From Knufia peltigerae (lineage: Eukaryota > Ascomycota > Eurotiomycetes > Chaetothyriales > Trichomeriaceae): 64,000 nucleotides of DNA. Within the stretch, counting starts at the first letter, position 1, and each line of letters opens with the position of its first letter. Below, piece after piece: positions 17,263 through 25,407 of this stretch. The notes beneath the pieces were generated by a model, which worked only from the letters and a program-made list of their open reading frames with translations, was not told the origin of the DNA and did no database searches. The DNA lies in the NCBI GenBank assembly GCA_030247855.1, contig JAPDRN010000149.1, positions 1 to 64,000 of the forward strand, in the 5' to 3' direction. The position numbers and the translations under genes were made by a program.

Positions 17263-18000
17263 ATGAAACTCTCCTTCGAACAGGGCATTGCCGCCGGCGT
17301 CGCCGGCCTGGTTGCCACCGCGCTGGTCGCGGGTGTGCTGCTGGTGGACCGCGGTGCGGTGGCCGCAGCGGCCGAACCCACGGCGCAGGTGCAGGCGTTG
17401 CCTGCGCCCAGCGGCGATGCGGCCTTCCGCGATGACGCCAGCCACGCCAGCGTGGTCTTCGCCGGCGGCTGTTTCTGGGGCGTGCAGGGCGTGTTCCAGC
17501 ACGTCAAAGGCGTGAGCAACGCGGTGTCCGGTTACATCGGAGGCAGTGCCACCGACGCGCGCTATGAGCGCGTCAGCGGTGGCCGCACCGGCCACGCCGA
17601 AGCGGTGAAGGTGGACTACGACCCGCGCCAGGTCAGCTATGGACAGCTCATGCAGGTGTTCTTCTCGGTGGTGCACGACCCGACCCAGCTCAACCGCCAG
17701 GGACCCGATCATGGCAGCCAGTACCGCTCGGCGATCTTCGTCGATGACACGCGCCAGCAGGCAGCAAGCCGCGCCTACATTGGCCAGCTTGGCCAGGCAG
17801 GCAGCTATCGTGCGCCGATCGTTACCCAGGTGGGCAGCGGCCAGCGTTTCTACCCGGCCGAGAGTTATCACCAAAACTACATGAGCAACTACCCGCAGGC
17901 CGCGTACATCCGCTACTACGACGCGCCCAAGCTGGCCGCGCTGGGCAAGCAGTTCCCGGCGTTGTATCGCCGCGATCCGGCGCTGGTACCGATGCGCTGA
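17263..18000 (+). CDS. msrA: Exported peptide-methionine (S)-S-oxide reductase
   Basis: Reduces methionine-S-sulfoxide. ATG 17263 follows GGGAG at good distance. Residues ~8-28 are hydrophobic (signal peptide or anchor), placing the enzyme in the periplasm. Catalytic GCFWG, then GYIGG, GRTGHAEAV, HDPTQLNRQGPDHGSQYRS (split) and YHQNY are standard. Only one Cys exists in the whole protein, so it lacks the usual C-terminal recycling cysteines and must be regenerated by another thiol protein, most simply DipZ. Last gene of the operon. The bases just before its stop are repeated after the N gap. Confidence 0.93.
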   Translation: MKLSFEQGIAAGVAGLVATALVAGVLLVDRGAVAAAAEPTAQVQALPAPSGDAAFRDDASHASVVFAGGCFWGVQGVFQHVKGVSNAVSGYIGGSATDARYERVSGGRTGHAEAVKVDYDPRQVSYGQLMQVFFSVVHDPTQLNRQGPDHGSQYRSAIFVDDTRQQAASRAYIGQLGQAGSYRAPIVTQVGSGQRFYPAESYHQNYMSNYPQAAYIRYYDAPKLAALGKQFPALYRRDPALVPMR

Positions 18001-18008
18001 CGGCCCGG

Positions 18009-18031
18009 GTAGTGCCGGCCGCTGGCCGGCA
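18009..18031 (+). repeat. SMAG-type REP, single unit next to the gap
   Basis: GTAG followed by TGCCGGCC-GCTG-GGCCGGCA-like hairpin, nine bases after the msrA stop and cut off from its partner by the N gap. Confidence 0.8.
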
Positions 18032-18050
18032 ACCGCACCCTTCCGGCGCC

Positions 18051-18148
18051 NNNNNNNNNNNNNNNNNNNNNNNNNNNNNNNNNNNNNNNNNNNNNNNNNN
18101 NNNNNNNNNNNNNNNNNNNNNNNNNNNNNNNNNNNNNNNNNNNNNNNN
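18051..18148. other. Assembly gap (98 N) flanked by a duplicated 79-bp end
   Basis: Bases 17972-18050 (last 29 bp of msrA to GGCGCC) reappear as 18149-18227 with a single A/T difference. This is the pattern of two contig ends that overlap but were joined by Ns. The true sequence probably has one copy and no gap. Confidence 0.9.
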
Positions 18149-18185
18149 GCGATCCGGCGCTGGTACCGATGCGCTGACGGCCCGG

Positions 18186-18256
18186 GTTGTGCCGGCCGCT
18201 GGCCGGCAACCGCACCCTTCCGGCGCCAGGGATTGCCGGCCAGCGGCCGGCACTAC
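18186..18256. repeat. SMAG-type REP inverted pair
   Basis: Left unit begins GTTG (GTAG in the copy before the gap), right unit ends CACTAC at 18256; each unit is a 19-bp hairpin. 3' of msrA. Confidence 0.82.
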
Positions 18257-18264
18257 CAAGGCAT

Positions 18265-18296
18265 AAAAAAGACGCACGGCCACGGGGCCGTGCGCT
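18265..18296 (-). terminator. Intrinsic terminator on the minus strand with no visible minus-strand gene
   Basis: Stem 18273-18281 / 18286-18294 (CGCACGGCC with GGCCGTGCG), followed on the minus strand by six T (AAAAAA at 18265-18270). No minus-strand gene lies immediately upstream of it; the region to 18392 contains only the MocR promoter. It may end a short antisense transcript. Confidence 0.6.
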
Positions 18297-18392
18297 TGGG
18301 AAGTATCGACCCGGTCCCGATCAGGCCCGGCCGACAACGACATGCTAGGCTCGTCAGCATCATGGGTACAGAACCAGATGTGGGTCGAGTCG

Positions 18393-19841
18393 ATGGATAC
18401 AGAAGACACCACCACGATGATCCCACCCCGCTATCAGCGGCTGTCGGACGAGCTGGCTGAAGCCATCCACGGCGGGCGCCTGCCGGTCGGCAGCCGGTTG
18501 CCATCGCTGCGGCAGATGGCTTCGCAGCGCCAGCTCAGCCTGAACACCGTGATTGCGGCCTATCGCCAACTGGAAGACGCCGGACTGGTCATTCCACGGC
18601 CGAAGGCCGGCTTCGAAGTTGCGCCGCGACTGTCGGCACCGCAGCGTTCGCTGCGTGATGCGCCGTCAGCACCCACTGCGCCGCTGCAGCAGGTGCTGAT
18701 GGCGCGCGTGCTGGAAGCACAGCGCCGCCCCGGCGTGGTCGACCTGGCCTTTGCCGGCCCGCGCGGACGACAGTTCTACCCGGGCGCGCAGCTGGCCCGG
18801 CACACCGCGCAGGTGCTGCGCCACGGCCAACAGACCGTGGAAACCTATGCCCGCCCCAACGGGTCGCAGCGCCTGCTGGCGCAGATCGTGCGGCGTGGGC
18901 CCCGGCTGGGCCTGCATACCCATGCCGAGCGCCTGCTGCTGACCCATGGCGCGATGGAGGCACTGCAGCTGGCCCTGCGCGCGGTCACCCAGGCCGGTGA
19001 TGCCATCGGCATCGAGGCGCCCTCGTACTTCAACCTGTACCCCTTGCTGACCACGCTCGGCCTGCAGCCGATCGAACTGCCCACCCATCCGCAGCGTGGC
19101 CTGGACGTGGATGCGCTGGAAGCACTGCTGGAGCACACATCTCTTGCGGCGCTGGTGGTGATGCCGACCGTACACAACCCGCTGGGCTGCACGATGCCGA
19201 TCGCCGACAAGCAACGTCTGGCCGAGCTGGTCAACGCACGCCAGCTGCCGCTGATCGAAGACGCGGTGTATGCCGAACTGCAGTTCAGCGAGCCGCCAGC
19301 ACCCTTGCTGAAGGCGTTCGACCGCGATGGCTGGGTGATGGTGGTCGGTGGATTCTCGAAGACGCTGGCACCGGACTACCGCATCGGCTGGCTCGATGGC
19401 GGCCGCTTCGCCGAACGCATCGCGCTGCTCAAATTCCAGTCCACCGGCGGCGAACCGCAGCTGCTCGGTGATGCGGTGGCGGCCTACCTGGAAGCCGGCA
19501 GCTACGAGCACCACCTGCACCGCATGCGCCGGTTGTACCGCGAACAGGTCGGTCGCCTGCGGCAACTGGTGGCCGAGCACTTCCCTGCCGGCACCTGCGC
19601 CACCGAGCCGCAGGGCGGCTTCCTGCTGTGGCTGGAGCTGCCGGGTGTGGACACCCGTGAACTGTTCGAGCGCGCACTGGCAGAGGACATCGTGTTCATG
19701 CCGGGCCAGGTGTATTCGCGTGGCGCGCGCTACCGGCATTGCCTGCGGTTGTCGTGCTGCCAGACCCTGGACGCGCGCTTCATCGGTGCGGTGGAACGGT
19801 TGGGTGCGATCGCGCGGGAGCTGGTGGCGACAACACGGTAG
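18393..19841 (+). CDS. MocR-type (GntR/aminotransferase) transcriptional regulator
   Basis: N-terminal GntR winged helix (LADELAEAIHGG-like segment, SRLPSLRQMASQRQLSLNTV split) joined to a fold-type I aminotransferase domain that binds PLP as effector: VHNPLG, IEDAVYAEL, and the PLP lysine in GGFSKTLAPDYRIGW. About 482 residues. Start uncertain: ATG 18393 or ATG 18417, both keep the HTH; an earlier start is unlikely. Target unknown; the nearest + strand neighbours are separated by repeats. Its TAG stop is the TAG of a SMAG GTAG head. Confidence 0.88.
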   Translation: MDTEDTTTMIPPRYQRLSDELAEAIHGGRLPVGSRLPSLRQMASQRQLSLNTVIAAYRQLEDAGLVIPRPKAGFEVAPRLSAPQRSLRDAPSAPTAPLQQVLMARVLEAQRRPGVVDLAFAGPRGRQFYPGAQLARHTAQVLRHGQQTVETYARPNGSQRLLAQIVRRGPRLGLHTHAERLLLTHGAMEALQLALRAVTQAGDAIGIEAPSYFNLYPLLTTLGLQPIELPTHPQRGLDVDALEALLEHTSLAALVVMPTVHNPLGCTMPIADKQRLAELVNARQLPLIEDAVYAELQFSEPPAPLLKAFDRDGWVMVVGGFSKTLAPDYRIGWLDGGRFAERIALLKFQSTGGEPQLLGDAVAAYLEAGSYEHHLHRMRRLYREQVGRLRQLVAEHFPAGTCATEPQGGFLLWLELPGVDTRELFERALAEDIVFMPGQVYSRGARYRHCLRLSCCQTLDARFIGAVERLGAIARELVATTR

Positions 19842-19910
19842 TGCCGGCCGCTGGCCGGCAATTGCACGCGTTTGATTACCTCGGGGTTGCCGGCCAGCGG
19901 CCGGCACTAC
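19838..19910. repeat. SMAG-type REP inverted pair
   Basis: Units 19838-19860 and 19888-19910, heads GTAG and CTAC facing outward, between convergent mocR-like gene and bioD. The left GTAG supplies the TAG stop at 19839-19841. Confidence 0.9.
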
Positions 19911-19912
19911 CC

Positions 19913-20599
19913 TCACGCGCCGTGCAGGTGTGTGCTCAACGCTTCGCCACCGGCGCCCGGCAGATGCGGCAGCCGCCCCCAGCAGGGCATCGGCAGGCGC
20001 TGCTGCAGGGTCGCGACGTTCTCATCCTGGCGTTGCATCGAAGGATCGATGTGGTTGCCGATCCAGCCCAGGCAGTCCACGCCGCTGGCCTGCAGCGATT
20101 GTGCGGTCAACCGCGCGTGGTTGACGCAGCCCAGGCGCAGGCCGACCACCAGCACCACCGGCAGCCGCAGCGCACGTACCAGGTCAAGCTGGTCCAACTG
20201 CGCCGACAAGGGCGCCAGCCAGCCGCCCACGCCTTCGACCACCACCACGTCGGCCTGTGCGCGCAGGCGTTCGAAGGCTGCCACGATCGGGGCCAGTTCG
20301 ATGCGCACGCCATCTTCTGCCGCCGCCAGTTCGGGCGCCAACGGCTGGCGCAATGCGTAGGGGTTCAGATCGGCATAGTCCGGCACCGGCAGGCTGGCGG
20401 CCTGCAGTGCCAGCGCGTCGTTGTTGCGCAGCCCCTGCCCCAGATCGTGGCTGCCGCTGGCCACCGGCTTCATGCCCACCGCGCGCAGGCCGCGCCGGCG
20501 CAACGCATGCAGCAGCGCGGTACTGGCGGCGGTCTTGCCGATCTCGGTATCGGTGCCGGTGACGAACAGGGCCGTCGGCAACGTGGCAGGCAGGGACAT
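19913..20599 (-). CDS. bioD: Dethiobiotin synthetase
   Basis: ATP-dependent ring closure of diaminopelargonate with CO2 to dethiobiotin, the penultimate step of biotin synthesis. 228 residues. P-loop GTDTEIGKT near the N-terminus, KPVASGS, and VVEGVGGWLAPL are family signatures. ATG 20599 has GGAG seven bases upstream; the GTG just before it is less likely. Not clustered with other bio genes here; it converges on the MocR gene. Confidence 0.94.
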   Translation of the reverse strand: MSLPATLPTALFVTGTDTEIGKTAASTALLHALRRRGLRAVGMKPVASGSHDLGQGLRNNDALALQAASLPVPDYADLNPYALRQPLAPELAAAEDGVRIELAPIVAAFERLRAQADVVVVEGVGGWLAPLSAQLDQLDLVRALRLPVVLVVGLRLGCVNHARLTAQSLQASGVDCLGWIGNHIDPSMQRQDENVATLQQRLPMPCWGRLPHLPGAGGEALSTHLHGA

Positions 20600-20666
20600 C
20601 ACAGGCTCCAGCAGGGCAACAGAGCCTGCATTATCGCTGGCCCGGCACGCTTGCTAGACTGCGGCC

Positions 20667-21149
20667 ATGTTCGCCAACGCCTCGCTCACCGGCAGCAAGC
20701 CGGAACAATACGCCCAGCTGCTGGAACAGGCCCGTGGCCTGGTCTACGGCGAGTCCGACCGCATCGCCAATGCGGCCAACCTCGCTGCACTGGTCTACCA
20801 CGCCCTGCCCGACCTGAACTGGGTCGGCTTCTACCTGTACGACGGCAAGGAACTGGTGGTCGGTCCGTTCCAGGGCCTGCCGGCCTGCGTGCGCATTCCG
20901 CTGGACAAGGGCGTATGCGGTGCGGCCGCCAGCCAGCGCGTGACCCAGCGGATCGAAGACGTGGAGGCCTTCCCCGGCCATATCGCCTGCGATGCCGCAT
21001 CGCGCTCAGAGCTGGTGGTACCGCTGGTCCGCGGTGGGGAGCTGATCGGTGTGTTCGATATCGACAGCCCGGTCGTCGGCCGCTTCGATGCTGAGGACCA
21101 GGCCGGTCTGGAAGCCATCGCCCACGTGTTCGTCGGGGCGTTGGCGTGA
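20667..21149 (+). CDS. msrC: Free methionine-(R)-sulfoxide reductase (GAF domain)
   Basis: 160-residue GAF protein that reduces free, not peptide-bound, Met-R-sulfoxide. The three family cysteines are present at the expected spacing: PACVRIPLDKGVC (10 apart) and HIACDAASRSE (24 further). Also the N-terminal NWVGFYL pocket. Its stop overlaps the next gene's GTG (GTGA), so the two are co-transcribed. Third of four Msr activities in the window. Confidence 0.92.
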   Translation: MFANASLTGSKPEQYAQLLEQARGLVYGESDRIANAANLAALVYHALPDLNWVGFYLYDGKELVVGPFQGLPACVRIPLDKGVCGAAASQRVTQRIEDVEAFPGHIACDAASRSELVVPLVRGGELIGVFDIDSPVVGRFDAEDQAGLEAIAHVFVGALA

Positions 21150-21508
21150 GCGCGGTCAAGCTGCGCAACATCGGTCCGAAGAGTGCGGCATGGCTGCGCC
21201 AGGTAGGCCTGCGCAGCCGCGAGGATCTGGTTGCCATCGGTGCCGTCGGCGCCTTCGTCAAGGTCAAGCGCGCCGGCTTCAAGCCCAGCCTCAACCTGCT
21301 GTATTCGCTGGAAGGTGCGCTGCTGGACTGCCACTGGCAGGAACTGAGCGAGCCGCAGCGCACGGCACTGGTGCAGGACTACGAAGCACGTATCGCCGTG
21401 CATCCGCTGAAGGCGGCAGGTCCGGCATCGGGTCCGGTGCATGAGCAGCGCTTCGACGCCGAGGACGACGGCGAAGAAAGCACGGCCGAAAGCGCCGACG
21501 AGGATTGA
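21146..21508 (+). CDS. TfoX C-terminal-domain protein
   Basis: 120-residue protein; residues ~1-80 match the TfoX/Sxy C-terminal helix-hairpin domain (LRNIGPKSAAWLRQVG, LVAIGAVGAF, SLNLLYSLEGAL). The TfoX N-terminal half is absent and the last 35 residues are acidic and low in complexity. GTG start overlaps the msrC stop. In related genomes such short proteins are of unknown function; a role in competence cannot be claimed. Confidence 0.78.
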   Translation: MSAVKLRNIGPKSAAWLRQVGLRSREDLVAIGAVGAFVKVKRAGFKPSLNLLYSLEGALLDCHWQELSEPQRTALVQDYEARIAVHPLKAAGPASGPVHEQRFDAEDDGEESTAESADED

Positions 21509-21515
21509 CTGTTTG

Positions 21516-21591
21516 GTAGTGCCGGCCGCTGGCCGGCAACTGCGCTGTGTCCTTCGGATTCATGAGGTTGCCGGCCAGCGGCCGGCACTAC
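21516..21591. repeat. SMAG-type REP inverted pair
   Basis: Units 21516-21538 and 21569-21591 between convergent genes (TfoX-C protein and the phosphatase). Confidence 0.9.
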
Positions 21592-21598
21592 CCCGGCA

Positions 21599-22177
21599 CT
21601 ACGGCTGCTGCAGCTCCAGCAGCTCGCCCACCAGACCTGCTTCACCGCGCTCGACCCACACGCGCAGGCGCGTGCCGTGGTCGATGCGCAGCGCCCAGCA
21701 CAGCGACATCGGCAGGCCACATACCTGCGACAGCACCATGCGCAGCGGACCGCCGTGGCTGACCACGACCGTCGGCACCGGGTCGTCGTCATCCAGCAGT
21801 CGATCCAGCGCCCGTGCGATGCGCCGTTCGAAGTGGCCCCAGCTCTCGCCATGCGGCGGCGGAAACGCGTGCGGATCGGCGTGGAAGGCGGCCAACGCGT
21901 CTTCCGGCAGGTCGAACAGCGATTGGCCATCCCAGTCGCCGAAATCCAGCTCCTCCCACTCCTCGTCCGCTTCCACGTCCAGCGCGCGCGGTGTGGCCAG
22001 TGCCATCGCCGTATGCAGCGAGCGCAGGCGCGGCGAACTGATCACCCGTTCCCACGATTGCCCGGCATAGGCATCGACCAGCTCCTGTGGCAGGCGGGCC
22101 AGCTGCGGCGGATCGCTGCGGCCATCGAGGAACTCATCGCGACCGTTGCCGGCATGGCGGACCAGGTCGAGGATCAT
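21599..22177 (-). CDS. Histidine phosphatase, probably alpha-ribazole phosphatase (CobC-like)
   Basis: 192-residue phosphoglycerate-mutase-fold enzyme: phospho-His motif LVRHAGNGR (RHA in place of the common RHG), SSPRLRSLHTA, EELDFGDWDG and the second catalytic His in VVSHGGPLR. In cobalamin salvage this family removes phosphate from alpha-ribazole 5'-phosphate. The assignment to that step rests on its position, divergent from a cobalamin riboswitch and btuB. Other small-molecule phosphatases share the fold. Confidence 0.75.
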   Translation of the reverse strand: MILDLVRHAGNGRDEFLDGRSDPPQLARLPQELVDAYAGQSWERVISSPRLRSLHTAMALATPRALDVEADEEWEELDFGDWDGQSLFDLPEDALAAFHADPHAFPPPHGESWGHFERRIARALDRLLDDDDPVPTVVVSHGGPLRMVLSQVCGLPMSLCWALRIDHGTRLRVWVERGEAGLVGELLELQQP

Positions 22178-22372
22178 GCGCGTGCCCAGTCAGGGCGGCG
22201 CGGGAACAGCGGAAAACAGACGGACATCGGCAACGGCACCACGATAATTCGAGCTGCATTCTAGGCGCTGGCGCCGGTCTGCTGCACCGTGCAGGTGCAT
22301 CCGCGCCCCTCCGGTCGCGCAGATTCAACGCTACGGCCCGGCCGCGATGCCGTAGACTGCGCGCACTTCCAG

Positions 22373-22573
22373 GTGACCTGCGGCCCTGCCGGCAGGTTGA
22401 AACGGGAAGCCGGTGACGCGTGACAACACGCCATGCCGGCGCTGCCCCCGCAACGGTAAGCACGTCAGTTCCAGGCAACCCGCCACTGTGCCGCAGGCAT
22501 GGGAAGGCGCCTGGACGGTGGCCTTGGGCCACCCGGCGGCGAGCCCGGAGACCGGCCCGGAAGCCTCAGGTCG
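22373..22573 (+). ncRNA. Cobalamin (AdoCbl) riboswitch
   Basis: Contains the conserved elements in order: TTGAAACGGGAAGCCGGTG near 22397, GCTGCCCCCGCAACGGTAAG near 22440 (the core and G-C pairs), GCCACTG and GGGAAGGC, and the B12 box GAGCCCGGAGACCGGCC near 22541-22558. GACCTG (22375-22380) can close P1 with CAGGTC (22567-22572). Sits 120 bp upstream of btuB. Confidence 0.93.
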
Positions 22574-22642
22574 CGATGCGGTGGGCATGGCGCTGGATGT
22601 CTGTGGCGATGGCCGCGACATCGGCGCGTGCCTGCCTGTTGT

Positions 22643-22691
22643 GACTCCTCCCCTTCGCTGCGCGGGCGTGCGCGGCACCTGGAGTCCCCCG
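22643..22691 (+). promoter_or_regulatory. Putative RBS-sequestering expression platform of the riboswitch
   Basis: GACTCC (22643-22648) is the exact complement of GGAGTC (22681-22686), the Shine-Dalgarno region of btuB seven bases before its ATG. Suggests control of translation initiation. Confidence 0.55.
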
Positions 22692-24533
22692 ATGAAACTG
22701 CAGTCCCGAATGCTGTCCCTGGCCGTGCTGGCCGCGCTTCCCGCGTTGGCCCTGGCCGATGATGGCGCCGCCGACCTCGATCAGGTGCTGGTCACCGCCA
22801 CCCGCACGCCGATCGCCCTGCAGGACAGCATTGCGCCTGCGCAGGTGATCGACCGCGCACAGATCGAATCCAGCCAGGCCACCTCGCTGCAGGAACTGCT
22901 GCAGGGCCGCGCCGGCATCAACCTGAGCAATGCCGGTGGCCTGGGCAAGCAGAGCTCGCTGTTCCTGCGTGGCACCAATTCCTCGCATACCGTGGTGCTG
23001 GTCGATGGCGTGCGCATCAACAGCGCCGACCTCGGCCTGGCGATGTACCAGGATCTGCCGCTGGCGCAGATCGAGCGCGTGGAAATCGTGCGCGGCCCGC
23101 AGTCCAGTCTGTATGGTGCCGACGCCATCGGTGGCGTGATCCAGATCTTCACCCGCCGCAACCAGGGCGATTTCGCTCCGCACTTCCAGCTGGGCGGCGG
23201 CAGCAACGGCCTGCGTGAAGCCAGCGGCGGCATCGGTGGCGGCACCGAACGCGGCTGGTTCGGCGCCGACATCGCCTACCAGCATTCGGATGGCATCGAT
23301 GCCTGCCGCGGTTCGGCCACGCTGTTTACTGGCTGCTTCGCCGATGAACCCGACCGTGATGGCTACCGCAACCTGTCCAAGAGCCTGCGCGGTGGTTACA
23401 ACCTGAGCGACCAGTGGACCGTGGAAGGCAGCGCCCTGCGCGCCGACGGCAAGAACCATTACGACGGCTACTACAACTACTCCGAGACCCGCCAGCAGGT
23501 GCTGGCCGGCAAGGTGCGCTACACCCCGTCCGAGCAGCTGACGCTGACTGCCAATGTCGGCCGCAGCGACAACGAATCCGACAACTTCGGCGATTTCGGT
23601 GCGCGCGGCAGCGCACAGACGCACCGCGACAGCGCCTCGCTGCAGGCCGACATCGGTGTGGCCGAAGGCCAGCTGCTCAGCGCCGGCGTGGACTGGAGCG
23701 AAGACAACCTGGACGGCAGCAGCGCCGGTTACCTGGTCGACAGCCGCCGCAATACCGGCGTGTTCCTGCAGTACCAGGCGCGCTTCGGCCGTCACCAGCT
23801 GCAGGCCAGCGCACGGAACGACGACAACCAGCAGTTCGGCAACCACGCCACCGGCAGCCTCGGCTGGGCGATGGAGCTGGGCCACGGTCTGCGCGTCAAC
23901 GCGAGCTACGGAACCGCGTTCAAGGCGCCGACCTTCAGCGACCTGTACGACCCGTGGAGCGGCGTGCCGACGCTGGACCCGGAGAAGTCCAAGAGTGCCA
24001 ACCTCGGCATCTCGCAGCAGGGCCAGGGCTGGCGCTGGGGCCTGGACGTGTACGAGACCCGCATCGATGACCTGATCACCTATGACGCGGCGACCTTCCG
24101 CATGCAACAGGTCGAAAAGGCACGCATCCGCGGCGCGGAACTGACCGGCGGCGCCACCGTGGCCGGCTTCGACATCAACGCGCAGCTGAGCTTCACCGAC
24201 CCGCGCAACCGCACCAACGGCAGCGCGCAGTTCGATAACTGGCTGGCTCGCCGTGCGCAGCAGACCGCGCGCCTGGACATCGACCGCCGTTTCGGTGATT
24301 TCCGCGCCGGCCTGACCGTGCAGGGCGCGGGCAAGCGCTACGACGATGCCGCCAACGCGGTGAAGGTCGGCGGCTACGGCACGCTGGATCTGCGCGCCGA
24401 ATACGCGCTGACCCCGGCATGGTCGGTGCTGGCGCGGGTGGCCAATGTGTTCGACCGCGAGTACGAGACCGTGGCGTGGTTCAACCAGCCCGGCCGCGAG
24501 TACCAGCTGAGCGTGCGTTACCAGCCCAGGTAA
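22692..24533 (+). CDS. btuB: TonB-dependent vitamin B12 receptor
   Basis: Outer-membrane cobalamin transporter of 613 residues. Signal peptide to about residue 20 (VLAALPALALA-DD), TonB box region DQVLVTATRTP, plug (LQGRAGINLSNAGGLGKQSS split, VVLVDGVRIN, VEIVRGPQSSLYGADAIGGVI split), then the barrel ending LSVRYQPR. The B12 riboswitch directly upstream makes the ligand assignment strong. GGAG seven bases upstream fixes the ATG at 22692. Confidence 0.94.
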   Translation: MKLQSRMLSLAVLAALPALALADDGAADLDQVLVTATRTPIALQDSIAPAQVIDRAQIESSQATSLQELLQGRAGINLSNAGGLGKQSSLFLRGTNSSHTVVLVDGVRINSADLGLAMYQDLPLAQIERVEIVRGPQSSLYGADAIGGVIQIFTRRNQGDFAPHFQLGGGSNGLREASGGIGGGTERGWFGADIAYQHSDGIDACRGSATLFTGCFADEPDRDGYRNLSKSLRGGYNLSDQWTVEGSALRADGKNHYDGYYNYSETRQQVLAGKVRYTPSEQLTLTANVGRSDNESDNFGDFGARGSAQTHRDSASLQADIGVAEGQLLSAGVDWSEDNLDGSSAGYLVDSRRNTGVFLQYQARFGRHQLQASARNDDNQQFGNHATGSLGWAMELGHGLRVNASYGTAFKAPTFSDLYDPWSGVPTLDPEKSKSANLGISQQGQGWRWGLDVYETRIDDLITYDAATFRMQQVEKARIRGAELTGGATVAGFDINAQLSFTDPRNRTNGSAQFDNWLARRAQQTARLDIDRRFGDFRAGLTVQGAGKRYDDAANAVKVGGYGTLDLRAEYALTPAWSVLARVANVFDREYETVAWFNQPGREYQLSVRYQPR

Positions 24534-24536
24534 GTG

Positions 24537-24604
24537 GTAGCGCCGGGCCATGCCCGGCGTCGGGGCGCCAGATCGAAGGGCCGCCGGGCATGGCCCGGCG
24601 CTAC
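24537..24604. repeat. REP inverted pair, GCCGGGCATGGCCCGGC subtype
   Basis: GTAGCGCCGGGCCATGCCCGGC at the left, mirrored and ending CTAC at 24604. Between convergent btuB and gph. Confidence 0.9.
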
Positions 24605-24611
24605 CGGCGGG

Positions 24612-25292
24612 TCAGATCGCCGATACCGCAGCCAATCCCGGCAGTTCACGCAGGTCGTCGATTACCGCGACGGCCTGCGCGTTGTCCAGGTCCAGTCCGC
24701 GCGGATAGCCGTAGCGCACCAGCGTGATCGGCATGCCGGCGTCCTCAGCGGCGCGGTAATCGGTAAGCGAGTCGCCCACCATCAGGCACGCATCGACGGG
24801 CAGTCCGAAGTGTGCGGCGATATGCCGCAACGGCTCGCCGCTGGGCTTGCGCTGCGGCAGCGAATCACCGCCCAGCACCAGCGCGAAGGCCTCGGCGATG
24901 CCCAGGTGCTGCAGCAACGGCGGCACCAGCGCGGCCGGCTTGTTGGTGCAGATCGCCAGCGGTACGTTCAACGCGCGCAACTGCGTCAGCGCGTCCACTA
25001 CGCCATCGAACAGCTGCGGGCTGCGCAGCAGGCATTCGCGGTAGTGGACCATGAAGGTCGGCATCACGGCCGCCAGATCGATCTCGCGCCCGGCAGCCTC
25101 CACGGCCTGTTCAACCAGCCGGCGCACGCCGTCGCCGATCCAGCCCAGCACGGTGGCTTCGGGTACGCGCGCCAGGCCGATGTCTTCCAGCGTGCGGTTC
25201 AGTGCTTCGGCGATATCGGCCGCGCTGTCGACCAGCGTGCCATCGAGGTCGAACACGACCAGCGGATAGGGATACGACAAGGGACGGCTCAC
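24612..25292 (-). CDS. gph: Phosphoglycolate phosphatase (HAD superfamily)
   Basis: 226 residues. HAD motif I FDLDGTLVDS, motif II in ICTNKP, Lys in QRKPSGEPL and motif IV GDSLTDYRAAEDAG. Removes 2-phosphoglycolate arising from DNA repair and oxygenation reactions. The GTG at 25292 gives the usual short N-terminus; no good Shine-Dalgarno is visible. Related HAD phosphatases could have other substrates. Confidence 0.86.
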   Translation of the reverse strand: MSRPLSYPYPLVVFDLDGTLVDSAADIAEALNRTLEDIGLARVPEATVLGWIGDGVRRLVEQAVEAAGREIDLAAVMPTFMVHYRECLLRSPQLFDGVVDALTQLRALNVPLAICTNKPAALVPPLLQHLGIAEAFALVLGGDSLPQRKPSGEPLRHIAAHFGLPVDACLMVGDSLTDYRAAEDAGMPITLVRYGYPRGLDLDNAQAVAVIDDLRELPGLAAVSAI

Positions 25293-25407
25293 TCGTGCAA
25301 CATGGGGCCGTCCATTGTACGCCCGCGCCTTCAGCCGACCCGGCGTGCGCGGGTGGCCTGGCGATCCCACGCAGCGCGGTTGTGGTCGATCAACGTCTGA
25401 CCATGGT

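Noticed and set aside
18009..21591. SMAG repeats as a CRISPR array
   Set aside because: Units are few, in inverted pairs, at gene ends and without regular spacers or cas genes.
22413..22691. N-terminal extension of btuB through the riboswitch
   Set aside because: The region is the cobalamin aptamer; the signal peptide and Shine-Dalgarno fix the start at 22692.
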